Part shown: positions 56,205 through 64,000 of the stretch, piece by piece
Position numbering within the stretch: position 1 is the first letter of the stretch
How the letters are laid out: each line of letters starts with the position of its first letter
DNA from: Bradyrhizobium oligotrophicum S58
GTDB taxonomy: Bacteria > Pseudomonadota > Alphaproteobacteria > Rhizobiales > Xanthobacteraceae
Assembly: GCF_000344805.1 (NCBI RefSeq)
Contig: NC_020453.1
Location: forward strand, 6,295,001 to 6,359,000
Direction: 5' to 3'
DNA: 64,000 bases
Notes under the pieces: generated by a model
Told to the model about the DNA's origin: nothing
Database searches by the model: none
Seen by the model: only the letters and a program-made list of their open reading frames with translations
Program-made: the position numbers and the translations under genes

Positions 56205-56803
56205 AGCGCCGCCCTCACCTCTTCTGCGTTGGCCATGGGGAAGAACGCACCGCCCGACTCCACCCCGAACATGACGTTACCATCGATCATCCGCTCCTCA
56301 CCCATGTCAACAAGCTCATAGTAGAGCGCCCGTGTCACCTTGGCCCAGAGATCGGCGCGGACATGCAGATAGGGCGTGAGACCGCCGCTTTCTCCAGGCT
56401 CGAAGCGCAGCCGGTGCTCGGCGTCGCAAGTGACCCAGTCGTCGACATTGGTGCGGAAATGGAGCTGCATGCCGCTATCACCGGCTTCTTTCCGCATTTC
56501 TACGGCCATGAAGGGGACATCATCGACGCGGATGCCGACCTTCTCCACAGGCGTGACCAGGAAATAATGCTCGCCTTCGCGCTTCAGGATCGTCGAGAAC
56601 AGCCGCACCAGCGCCGGCCGGCCGATTGGCGTGCCCAAGTAGTACCAGCTACCATCCCCTGCGATTCGCATGTCGAGATCGCCGCAGAATGGCGGATTCC
56701 ACAGATGCACCGGCGGCAGGCCTTTTCCGGACGTGCCGGCCTGCGTTGCGGCCGAGGTCAGCCGCGCGAGTCCCTGGTCGGTGGTCTGCCCTTGCTTCGC
56801 CAT
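56201..56803 (-). CDS. DUF1285 family protein
   Basis: A 200-residue protein of the DUF1285 family. PPVHLWNPPFCGDLDMRI, DGSWYYLGTPIGRPALVRLF and FRTNVDDWVTCDAEHRLRFE are its conserved stretches. Function unknown. The start at 56803 is chosen by family length; the frame runs further to 56926 without support. It is first gene of the leftward operon ending with the TauE-type transporter. Confidence 0.88.
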   Translation of the reverse strand: MAKQGQTTDQGLARLTSAATQAGTSGKGLPPVHLWNPPFCGDLDMRIAGDGSWYYLGTPIGRPALVRLFSTILKREGEHYFLVTPVEKVGIRVDDVPFMAVEMRKEAGDSGMQLHFRTNVDDWVTCDAEHRLRFEPGESGGLTPYLHVRADLWAKVTRALYYELVDMGEERMIDGNVMFGVESGGAFFPMANAEEVRAAL

Positions 56804-57067
56804 GGTTTGCCCTGAGTTTGCGTATGCCTTGGCACGATTGGTGCAGGATTTCATCGCGCGCGTCTGTGCAAAAGTTCCTGGCGGCAGTGCGCGTGATGTA
56901 AGGTCGCCATAACGTGATGCCGTCAATACCCCGTAATGCCGATAATATGGGGATAGTTTAACTCAACGAATACAGCGCCTTCGCATAGATTAGCATCCGC
57001 TTCCGGACAAACTGGAGCGGATCGTTCGTCCGAAAGTTCAAGATGCGGGGCAGAAGGAGCGACGGGA

Positions 57068-58066
57068 ATGGCTGAGAGTGCCGAGAAGCTCGAGGATGCG
57101 ATCGTCCGATCGGCCGAACAGGTCTCCGGACAGATCCGGGCGGCAAAGGACGCGATTTCCAATGTGATCTTCGGCCAGGACAAAGTGGTGGAAAACACCC
57201 TGGTGACGATCCTGTCCGGCGGCCACGCGCTGCTGATCGGCGTCCCCGGCCTCGCCAAGACCAAGCTGGTGGAAACATTGGGTGTCACGCTCGGCCTCGA
57301 TGCCAAGCGCGTCCAGTTCACCCCCGACCTGATGCCATCGGACATTCTCGGTGCCGAGGTGCTCGACGAGAGCGCCGGCGGCAAGCGCTCGTTCCGCTTC
57401 ATCGCCGGCCCGGTGTTTGCGCAACTCCTGATGGCGGACGAGATCAACCGCGCCAGCCCGCGCACGCAATCAGCGCTGCTGCAAGCCATGCAGGAACAGC
57501 ACATCACGGTTGCGGGCGCCCGCCACGACCTGCCCAAGCCTTTCCACGTGCTGGCGACCCAGAATCCGCTCGAGCAGGAAGGAACCTATCCGCTGCCCGA
57601 GGCGCAGCTCGACCGTTTCCTGATGGAGATCGACGTCGACTATCCCGATCGCGACGCCGAGCGTCGCATCCTGTTCGAAACCACCGGCGCCGAAGAGAGC
57701 GCCGCCAAGAGCGCAATGACCGCGGACGCGCTGATCGCCGCGCAGCGGCTGGTGCGGCGGCTGCCTGTCGGCGATTCCGTGGTCGAGGCGATCCTGTCGC
57801 TGGTGCGCTCGGCGCGTCCAGGTCCCGAGGCCGGTGAGGCCGGCAAGCTGATCGCCTGGGGTCCGGGTCCCCGCGCCAGCCAATCCCTGATGCTCGCGGT
57901 GCGCGCCCGCGCGCTGCTCGACGGCCGCCTCGCGCCCTCGATCGACGACGTGCTCGATCTTGCCGAGCCCGTGCTGAAGCACCGCATGGCGCTGACCTTC
58001 CCCGCCCGCGCCGAGGGCCGCACCATTCCGGACGTGATCCGGCAACTGAAGAGCCGGATTGGCTGA
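57068..58066 (+). CDS. moxR: MoxR family AAA ATPase
   Basis: A 332-residue AAA+ ATPase of the MoxR group. P-loop LIGVPGLAKTKLVETLG, Walker B FAQLLMADEINRASPRTQSALLQAM and the sensor NPLEQEGTYPLPEAQLDRF are clear. MoxR proteins act as chaperones with von Willebrand-type and DUF58 partners encoded next to them, as here. Its stop overlaps the DUF58 start. The AT-rich zone 56910-57000 probably holds the promoter. Confidence 0.95.
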   Translation: MAESAEKLEDAIVRSAEQVSGQIRAAKDAISNVIFGQDKVVENTLVTILSGGHALLIGVPGLAKTKLVETLGVTLGLDAKRVQFTPDLMPSDILGAEVLDESAGGKRSFRFIAGPVFAQLLMADEINRASPRTQSALLQAMQEQHITVAGARHDLPKPFHVLATQNPLEQEGTYPLPEAQLDRFLMEIDVDYPDRDAERRILFETTGAEESAAKSAMTADALIAAQRLVRRLPVGDSVVEAILSLVRSARPGPEAGEAGKLIAWGPGPRASQSLMLAVRARALLDGRLAPSIDDVLDLAEPVLKHRMALTFPARAEGRTIPDVIRQLKSRIG

Positions 58067-59022
58067 TGGCTGCAACACCCGGGCATGCCGACAAGGAGAT
58101 TCTCGCAATCCGGCGTGCCGACGGCGAAAGCCGGACGCTGGCCGCCTCGCTGCCGCGTCTCGTGCTCGAAGCCCGCCAGATCGCCGCCAACGTCATCCAC
58201 GGCCTGCATGGCCGGCGGCGCGCCGGCTCCGGCGAGAGCTTCTGGCAATATCGCCGCTTCGTCTCCGGTGAGCCGTCGCAACGCGTCGACTGGCGCCGCT
58301 CCGCGCGCGACGATCATCTCTATGTCCGCGAGCAGGAATGGGAGGCCGCCCACACCGTGTGGATCTGGCCCGACCGTTCGCCGTCGATGGCCTTCGCTTC
58401 GAAGGGCGCACGCGACAGCAAGCTCGAGCGCGCGCTGATCGTGACCTTCGCGCTGGCGGAACTGCTCGTCGCCGGCGGCGAACGCGTCGGCATTCCCGGC
58501 CTGATCAATCCGACCGCGAGCCGCAGCGTGATCGACCGTATCGCGCAGGCGATGCTGCATGATGAGACGGTCAGGCCGAGCCTGCCGCCGTCCTTCGTGC
58601 CGTCGGCGCTCGCCGAGATCGTCGTGCTGTCGGATTTCTGGTCGCCCATCTCCGAGATCAGCATCATGCTGGCCGGCCTGTCCGCGTCTGGCGCACATGG
58701 CACGATGGTGCAGGTGGTCGATCCCGCCGAAGAAACCTTCCCTTATTCGGGCCGCGTCGAATTCGTCGAGCCGGAAGGCGGCGAGGTGATCACTGCAGGA
58801 CGTGCCGAGAGCTGGGCGCAGGATTACGTCGCCCGCGTCGCGCTGCATCGCGATCAGATCCGCGCCGAGACCGGCAGGCTGGACTGGCTGTTCACGACCC
58901 ACACCACCAGCCGCTCGGCCGCCGAACTGCTGCTGTTCCTGCACGCCGGCATGACGACCCCCAAGGCGGGAGCGCGCGCCAGCGTCAAAGTGGGCGCTGG
59001 CCTGAGAGGGATCGGCGCATGA
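58066..59022 (+). CDS. DUF58 domain protein
   Basis: A 318-residue protein with the DUF58 core (GSGESFWQYRRFVSGEPSQR followed by VDWRRSARDDHLYVREQEWE). It is the second gene of the MoxR cluster, overlapping both neighbours (one base with moxR, four with the next). It probably works with MoxR at the membrane in a complex of unknown purpose, often tied to stress tolerance. Confidence 0.93.
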   Translation: MAATPGHADKEILAIRRADGESRTLAASLPRLVLEARQIAANVIHGLHGRRRAGSGESFWQYRRFVSGEPSQRVDWRRSARDDHLYVREQEWEAAHTVWIWPDRSPSMAFASKGARDSKLERALIVTFALAELLVAGGERVGIPGLINPTASRSVIDRIAQAMLHDETVRPSLPPSFVPSALAEIVVLSDFWSPISEISIMLAGLSASGAHGTMVQVVDPAEETFPYSGRVEFVEPEGGEVITAGRAESWAQDYVARVALHRDQIRAETGRLDWLFTTHTTSRSAAELLLFLHAGMTTPKAGARASVKVGAGLRGIGA

Positions 59023-61841
59023 TGGGTCTGCCGCTGTCGTTCGCCGAACCGTTGCTGCTGACCGGTCTCGTCAGCCTGCCGGTACTGTGGTGGCTGCTAC
59101 GCGTGATGCCGCCGCGCCCGCGGCGGATCGAATTTCCGCCGACCCGCCTGCTGTTCGACATCACGCCCAAGGAAGAGACGCCGTCGCGTTCGCCCTGGTG
59201 GCTCACGCTGCTGCGATTGATTGCAGCGGCGCTGGTGATCTTTGCGGCGGCCGGCCCGATCTGGAATCCACGCACCGAGGCCATCGGCAGCAAGGCGCCG
59301 CTGGTGCTTTTGCTCGATGACAGCTGGAGCGCGGCGGCGAGCTGGGACACCCGCATCAGGGCCGCCGACGAGATCATCGCCAATGCCGATGCCGACCGGC
59401 GCGGCGTTGCGCTGGTGCCGCTGTCCGAACCCGCGCGAGATCTCACCCTGATGCCGGCCGGGGCGGCGCGCGTCGCGCTGCGTCAGATCGCGCCCAAGGC
59501 CTACACGACCGAGCGCGCCGACACACTGCCTCAGCTCGACCGCTTCCTGAAAGCCACCGGCGATGCCGAGATCATGTGGTTTTCCGATGGCGTCGACCCT
59601 GGTCGCGGCAGCGAGTTCGTCACGGGACTTGCCAAGACCATCGGCGATCGCAGCCTGACGGTGTTCGAGGGCGGCACGCTGTCGCCGCTGGCGCTTGCGG
59701 GCGCCGAGAACGCAGCGGCCAAGATGACCGTGAAGGTGCTGCGGGCCGATCTCTCCGTTCCGGGCGGCATCGTCCGCGCGCTCGATGCCAAGGGCTCACC
59801 GCTCGGCGAGGCGTCATTCAGCTTCGCCGCCGGCGCGCATGACGCGGAGGCGAGCTTCGACCTTCCGGTCGAGCTGCGCAACGACATCACCCGGCTCGAG
59901 ATTGCGGGCGAGCACTCGGCCGGCGCCGTGCAGCTGCTCGACAAGCGCTGGCGCCGCCGCGCGGTCGGCATCGTCACCGGCGCCACCAGCGACACCGCAC
60001 AGCCCCTGCTCGCGCCGACCTTCTATCTGACTCGCGCGCTGTCGCCGTTCGCCGATCTCCGGCTCGGTGACCGCGGCGCGCCGCAGCAGGTCATCACGCA
60101 GTTCCTCGATCAGAAAGTGCCGATGATCGTGATGGCCGACGTCGGCACCTTGTCGCCGGAGCTGCGCGACCGCCTCAATGGCTGGATCGAGAATGGCGGC
60201 GTACTGGTACGGTTCGCCGGTCCCCGGCTCGCCCAGGGCGATGACGACCTCGTGCCGGTGAAGCTGCGCCGGGGCGGCCGCACGCTCGGCGGCAGCCTGA
60301 CCTGGGAGAAGCCGCAGCATCTGGCCGCTTTCGCGGCCGACGGTCCGTTCGCCGGCATCAGCGTGCCGAAGGACGTCACCGTCAATCGCCAGGTCCTCGC
60401 CGAGCCCGACGCCGTGCTGGCGACCAAGAGCTGGGCCTCGCTCGAGGACGGCACGCCGCTCGTCACCGGCGAGCATCGCGGCAAGGGCCTGATCGCGCTG
60501 TTCCATGTGAGCGCCGACATGCGCTGGTCCGATCTGCCGATGTCGGGCGCCATGGTCGAGATGCTCCGCCGCATCGTCGACATGTCCGGCTACACCTCGA
60601 CGCCGGGGCCGGGCGCAGCGGGCGAGACCGCCAAGGCCACCTTGGCGCCGCTGCACATCCTCGACGGCTTCGGCGCCTTCGGACCGCCGCCTTCGACGGC
60701 CAAGCCACTGCCGGCCGACTACAACGACCGGGCATCGCTGGATCATCCACCCGGATTTTACGGCCCTGCCGAGGGACCCACCGCAGTGAACACGCTCAGC
60801 CCCGCCGATCGCATTCTGCAGCTCGACACATCCGCCCTGGTCGCCAAGCGCGCCAGCTACACGACGGCGGAGCCGCGCGATCTCCGGGGCATCCTGCTGT
60901 CGACTGCGCTGCTGCTGTTCCTGATCGACGCGGTCATCGTCGCCCTGCTCGGCGGCGCGCTGGCCGCGCTGGTGCGGCGGCGGCGTGCAGCATCTGCGGC
61001 GATCGCGATTGCCATGCTCGCCACCGGCGCCCTGCTCGCGATCGCGATGCCGACCGCCGCGCGCGCTGATGCGGCCAGCGATGATTTCGCGATGCGCGCG
61101 GTCTCGCAGACGCGGCTCGCCTACGTCGTGACCGGCAATGCCGACGTCGATTCCATCGTCAAGGCCGGCCTGACCGGGCTGACCTTGTTCCTGGCGCAGC
61201 GCACGGCGCTCGAGGCCGGCGATCCCGTCGGCATCGATCCCACCCATGACGAGCTGGCCTTCTTCCCGCTGATCTACTGGCCGATCGTGCCGGGTGCGCC
61301 GAAGCCGCCCCAGGACGCGATCAACAAGATCGACGCCTACATGAAGCAGGGCGGCACGGTCATTTTCGACACACGCGACGCCGTCGAGGCGCCGCCGGGC
61401 GACAATGGTGCCCAGCAGACCCCGGGCATGCAGTCGCTGCGCGAGATCCTGTCGTCGCTGGATGTGCCCGAGCTCGAGCCGGTGCCGCGCGAGCATGTGC
61501 TGACCAAGACGTTCTATCTGCTGCGCGACTTCCCCGGCCGCTTCACCGCGGGCCAGACCTGGGTCGAGGCGCTGCCGAAAGATGAGGACGAAGACAGCGC
61601 CTCGCGCCCGGCGCGCGGCGGCGACGGCGTGTCGCCGATCATCATCACCTCCAACGACTTGGCCGGTGCATGGGCGATCCGCCCCGATGGCCAGGCCATG
61701 CTGCCGATGGTCCCGGGCGAGCCACGCCAGCGCGAATTCGCCTTCCGCGCCGGCGTCAACATCGTGATGTACACGCTGACCGGCAACTACAAGGCCGACC
61801 AGGTGCACGCGCCGGCGCTGATCGAACGGCTCGGACAGTGA
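59019..61841 (+). CDS. BatA-like/DUF4159 membrane protein
   Basis: A 940-residue protein. An N-terminal Aerotolerance (BatA) segment with two helices (LLLTGLVSLPVLWWLL, LTLLRLIAAALVIFAAAG) precedes a von Willebrand-like stretch (LVLLLDDSWSAAASWDTRI). A middle amidotransferase-like part follows, then membrane helices near 625-680, and a C-terminal DUF4159 domain (FAMRAVSQTRLAYVVTGNAD to MYTLTGNYKADQVHAPALIE). It is third gene of the MoxR operon. Its role is unknown beyond the cluster association. Confidence 0.9.
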   Translation: MMGLPLSFAEPLLLTGLVSLPVLWWLLRVMPPRPRRIEFPPTRLLFDITPKEETPSRSPWWLTLLRLIAAALVIFAAAGPIWNPRTEAIGSKAPLVLLLDDSWSAAASWDTRIRAADEIIANADADRRGVALVPLSEPARDLTLMPAGAARVALRQIAPKAYTTERADTLPQLDRFLKATGDAEIMWFSDGVDPGRGSEFVTGLAKTIGDRSLTVFEGGTLSPLALAGAENAAAKMTVKVLRADLSVPGGIVRALDAKGSPLGEASFSFAAGAHDAEASFDLPVELRNDITRLEIAGEHSAGAVQLLDKRWRRRAVGIVTGATSDTAQPLLAPTFYLTRALSPFADLRLGDRGAPQQVITQFLDQKVPMIVMADVGTLSPELRDRLNGWIENGGVLVRFAGPRLAQGDDDLVPVKLRRGGRTLGGSLTWEKPQHLAAFAADGPFAGISVPKDVTVNRQVLAEPDAVLATKSWASLEDGTPLVTGEHRGKGLIALFHVSADMRWSDLPMSGAMVEMLRRIVDMSGYTSTPGPGAAGETAKATLAPLHILDGFGAFGPPPSTAKPLPADYNDRASLDHPPGFYGPAEGPTAVNTLSPADRILQLDTSALVAKRASYTTAEPRDLRGILLSTALLLFLIDAVIVALLGGALAALVRRRRAASAAIAIAMLATGALLAIAMPTAARADAASDDFAMRAVSQTRLAYVVTGNADVDSIVKAGLTGLTLFLAQRTALEAGDPVGIDPTHDELAFFPLIYWPIVPGAPKPPQDAINKIDAYMKQGGTVIFDTRDAVEAPPGDNGAQQTPGMQSLREILSSLDVPELEPVPREHVLTKTFYLLRDFPGRFTAGQTWVEALPKDEDEDSASRPARGGDGVSPIIITSNDLAGAWAIRPDGQAMLPMVPGEPRQREFAFRAGVNIVMYTLTGNYKADQVHAPALIERLGQ

Positions 61842-61879
61842 TGATGCGCGTCGTCGGTCTCGATATCGCAACAACAATG

Positions 61880-62010
61880 GTCGTCATGGCCGGGCTTGAC
61901 CCCTCTGCGCGGCCGAAGCCGCTTCGGCGCGGCGAAGGCCCGGCCATCCACGAGCAGCGACGCACGCCGTGCGACATGGATGCCCGGCACGAGGCCGGGC
62001 ATGACGACAA
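61880..62010. repeat. Interspersed repeat inside the MoxR operon
   Basis: GTCGTCATGGCCGGGCTTGA at the left and AGGCCGGGCATGACGAC at the right pair with each other; GAAGCCGCTTCGG and GAAGGCCCGGCC pair inside. It occupies most of the 184-base gap between the BatA-like gene and the next gene, which is otherwise tightly packed. Confidence 0.75.
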
Positions 62011-62025
62011 CTGCGAGTTTGCCTC

Positions 62026-64000
62026 ATGAACTACGGCATCGCGTTCACGCCTCTGGTCCCGACGGTCGTGCTGTGGCTCGCGATCGGCGCCATCGTCGTC
62101 ATCGCCGCATTGCTGCTGATCGGCCGCTCGCGCTCGGCCTGGATCCGCGTCACCGCGCTGGCTCTGATCGCGCTCGCACTCGCCAATCCGCAGTTCACGC
62201 GCGAGGACCGCGAGCCCCTGACCTCGGTCGCCGCCGTCGTCGTCGACAAGAGCCCGAGCCAGAATTTCGGCGACCGCAACAAGCAGACCCAGGCGGCCCA
62301 GGAGGCGCTGGTCGACGGCTTGAAGAAGATCAAGGGCCTCGAGGTCCGCGTGGTCGATGCCGGCCAGGCCGATGGCGAGACCGACGGCACGCATTTGTTC
62401 GGCGCGCTGACTTCGGCGCTGTCGGATGTCCCGGTCGACCGCGTTGCCGGTGCCTTCCTGATCACCGACGGCCGCGTGCACGACATTCCCGGCAACGTCG
62501 CCGCGCTCGGTTTCCAGGCACCGCTGCAGGCCCTGATCACCGGGCAGAAGGCCGAGCGCGACCGCCGTGTCGCAATCACCGCAGCCCCGCGCTTCGGCAT
62601 CGTCGGCCAGCCGCAGACGATCAGCTTCCGCCTCGACGACCAGGGCGTCAGCGGCGCCAGCGCCAAGGTCGTGATCCGCCGCGACGGCGAGGTCATCAGC
62701 GAACGCACGCTGACCAGCGGTCAGGCCGCCAATGTCGACGTCGACATCAAGCACGAAGGCCAGAACATCGTCGAGATCGAGGCCTCGCCGCTCGACAACG
62801 AGCTGACCCTCGTCAACAACCGTGCCGTGGTCTCGATCGACGGCGTGCGCGACAAGCTGCGCGTGCTCTTGGTGTCGGGCGAGCCGCATTCCGGCGAGCG
62901 CACCTGGCGCAACCTCTTGAAGTCCGATGCCAGCATCGATCTCGTCCACTTCACCATCCTGCGTCCGCCGGAGAAGCAGGACGGCACGCCGATCAACGAG
63001 CTGTCGCTGATCGCGTTTCCGACCCGTGAGCTGTTCCAGCAGAAGATCAACGAATTCCAGCTGATCATCTTCGACCGCTATGCCCGCCAGGGCGTGCTGC
63101 CGATCGCCTATTTCGACAACATCGCGCGCTATGTCCGGAATGGCGGCGCGGTGCTGGTCTCGGCCGGGCCGGACTACGCCTCCAACACCAGCATCTGGCG
63201 CACCCCGCTCGACTCGGTGCTGCCCGCCGAGCCGGTCGGCGTCACCGAGAAACCGTTCTATGCGCACCTGTCGGACGCCGGCAAACGCCATCCGGTCACA
63301 CGCGGGCTCGAAGGCTCGGCGTCGGAGCCGCCGCATTGGAGCCGCTTCTTCCGCACCGTCGAGACCCGCAATGCGGTCAGCCCGCCGGTGATGACCGGCG
63401 CCGACGGCAAGCCACTGCTGCTGCTGTCGCGCTTCGGCGCCGGCCGGGTCGCGCTGCTGCTGTCCGACCATATCTGGCTATGGGCGCGCGGCTATGAAGG
63501 CGGCGGCCCGCATCTCGACCTGCTCCGGCGGATGTCGCACTGGCTGATGCAGCAGCCTGATCTGGACGAGGAAGCGCTGCGGCTGCAGATCCAGGGCAAG
63601 GATCTCGCCGTCATCCGCCAGACCATGGGCGACACCGTGCCGCCGGTGACCGTCACCTCTCCGTCCGGCACCACGCGCGAGCTCACCCTCGCTCAAGGCG
63701 ATCCCGGCGAATGGCGCGCGACCTTGCCGGCGAGCGAACTCGGCCTGTGGCAGGCCACCGACGGCACCTTGAAGGCGCTGATCAATGTCGGGCCGACAAA
63801 TCCGAAGGAGTTCTCCGAGGTCACCTCGACCACCGAGACGCTGAAGCCGCTGGCGCAGGCGACCGGCGGCGACGCCCGCCGCATCGCGGACGGATCAAGT
63901 ATCGACATGCCCCGCATCGTCCCTGTCCGGTCATCGACGCTGTTCAGCGGCGACGGCTGGATGGGCGTGCGGATGCGCGACGCCAGCGTCGTCAAGGGCG
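62026..64000 (+). CDS. Membrane protein with glutamine amidotransferase-like domain, runs off the right edge
   Basis: The frame is open from the ATG at 62026 to the end of the window (658 codons so far). It begins MNYGIAFTPLVPTVVLWLAI, with two membrane helices (IGAIVVIAALLLIG, ALALIALALANPQF), then a von Willebrand-like segment (AAVVVDKSPSQNF). Further on, an amidotransferase-like domain is visible (LIIFDRYARQGVLPIAYFDN, GGAVLVSAGPDYA, GRVALLLSDHIWLWARGYEG). It is the fourth gene of the MoxR cluster. The C-terminus is outside the window. Confidence 0.88.
   Translation, partial: MNYGIAFTPLVPTVVLWLAIGAIVVIAALLLIGRSRSAWIRVTALALIALALANPQFTREDREPLTSVAAVVVDKSPSQNFGDRNKQTQAAQEALVDGLKKIKGLEVRVVDAGQADGETDGTHLFGALTSALSDVPVDRVAGAFLITDGRVHDIPGNVAALGFQAPLQALITGQKAERDRRVAITAAPRFGIVGQPQTISFRLDDQGVSGASAKVVIRRDGEVISERTLTSGQAANVDVDIKHEGQNIVEIEASPLDNELTLVNNRAVVSIDGVRDKLRVLLVSGEPHSGERTWRNLLKSDASIDLVHFTILRPPEKQDGTPINELSLIAFPTRELFQQKINEFQLIIFDRYARQGVLPIAYFDNIARYVRNGGAVLVSAGPDYASNTSIWRTPLDSVLPAEPVGVTEKPFYAHLSDAGKRHPVTRGLEGSASEPPHWSRFFRTVETRNAVSPPVMTGADGKPLLLLSRFGAGRVALLLSDHIWLWARGYEGGGPHLDLLRRMSHWLMQQPDLDEEALRLQIQGKDLAVIRQTMGDTVPPVTVTSPSGTTRELTLAQGDPGEWRATLPASELGLWQATDGTLKALINVGPTNPKEFSEVTSTTETLKPLAQATGGDARRIADGSSIDMPRIVPVRSSTLFSGDGWMGVRMRDASVVKG

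Overview
This 64 kb window is high-GC alphaproteobacterial chromosome, most likely Bradyrhizobium or a close relative. The main evidence is a single-gene fusion of cytochrome b and cytochrome c1 (fbcH) behind a Rieske gene, a fused trpE(G), NodD-type regulatory sequence, and many interspersed palindromic repeats of the kind seen between genes in that genus. No rRNA, tRNA, transposase, integrase, phage gene or CRISPR array was recognised.

Layout. 1-2.2 kb: the 5' edge of a leftward gene and a membrane diguanylate cyclase. 2.2-9.7 kb: an accessory region downstream of mutY with an SDR, a HIT protein, an AraC regulator, a nitronate monooxygenase-like flavoprotein and a STAND-type ATPase/winged-helix regulator; it is punctuated by two partial copies of the mutY 3' end. 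9.7-17 kb: housekeeping block mutY, DUF721, dsbA-like, smc, rsm22-like. 17-21.3 kb: secreted small protein, lemA/M48 protease pair, two ParA-like ATPases. 21.3-24.3 kb: apt and trpE(G), the latter preceded by a 15-residue leader peptide with tandem Trp codons. 24.4-32.5 kb: accessory genes (TetR/tautomerase pair with clear operators, soluble triple-PAS chemoreceptor, AraC regulator, patatin-like protein, dienelactone hydrolase, YnfA-like protein). 32.9-39.2 kb: core genes fbcH, fbcF, trmL, queE, queD, hemF and a HAD phosphatase.

39.2-51 kb is accessory and holds the most interesting material. A GntR repressor, a perfect 15-5-15 palindromic operator and a lyase/dicarboxylate transporter/fumarase operon lie between the intact HAD gene and a partial copy of the HAD 3' end. 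Next comes a NodD-like LysR gene divergent from a flavin monooxygenase plus alpha/beta hydrolase operon, with a 49-bp nod box between them and no nod genes in the window. This looks like nodulation-type flavonoid sensing wired to aromatic catabolism. A second LysR gene, a DsbA-family protein and a metallo-beta-lactamase-fold protein follow.

51-64 kb: a second diguanylate cyclase, then two core operons: leftward DUF1285-NUDIX-DUF6111-cca-TauE with 4-bp overlaps, and rightward MoxR-DUF58-BatA/DUF4159-membrane protein, which runs off the right edge. The mutY and HAD loci share an architecture, an intact gene followed by imported genes and then a stray copy of its own 3' end, which suggests that accessory modules were inserted by recombination anchored in the ends of core genes.
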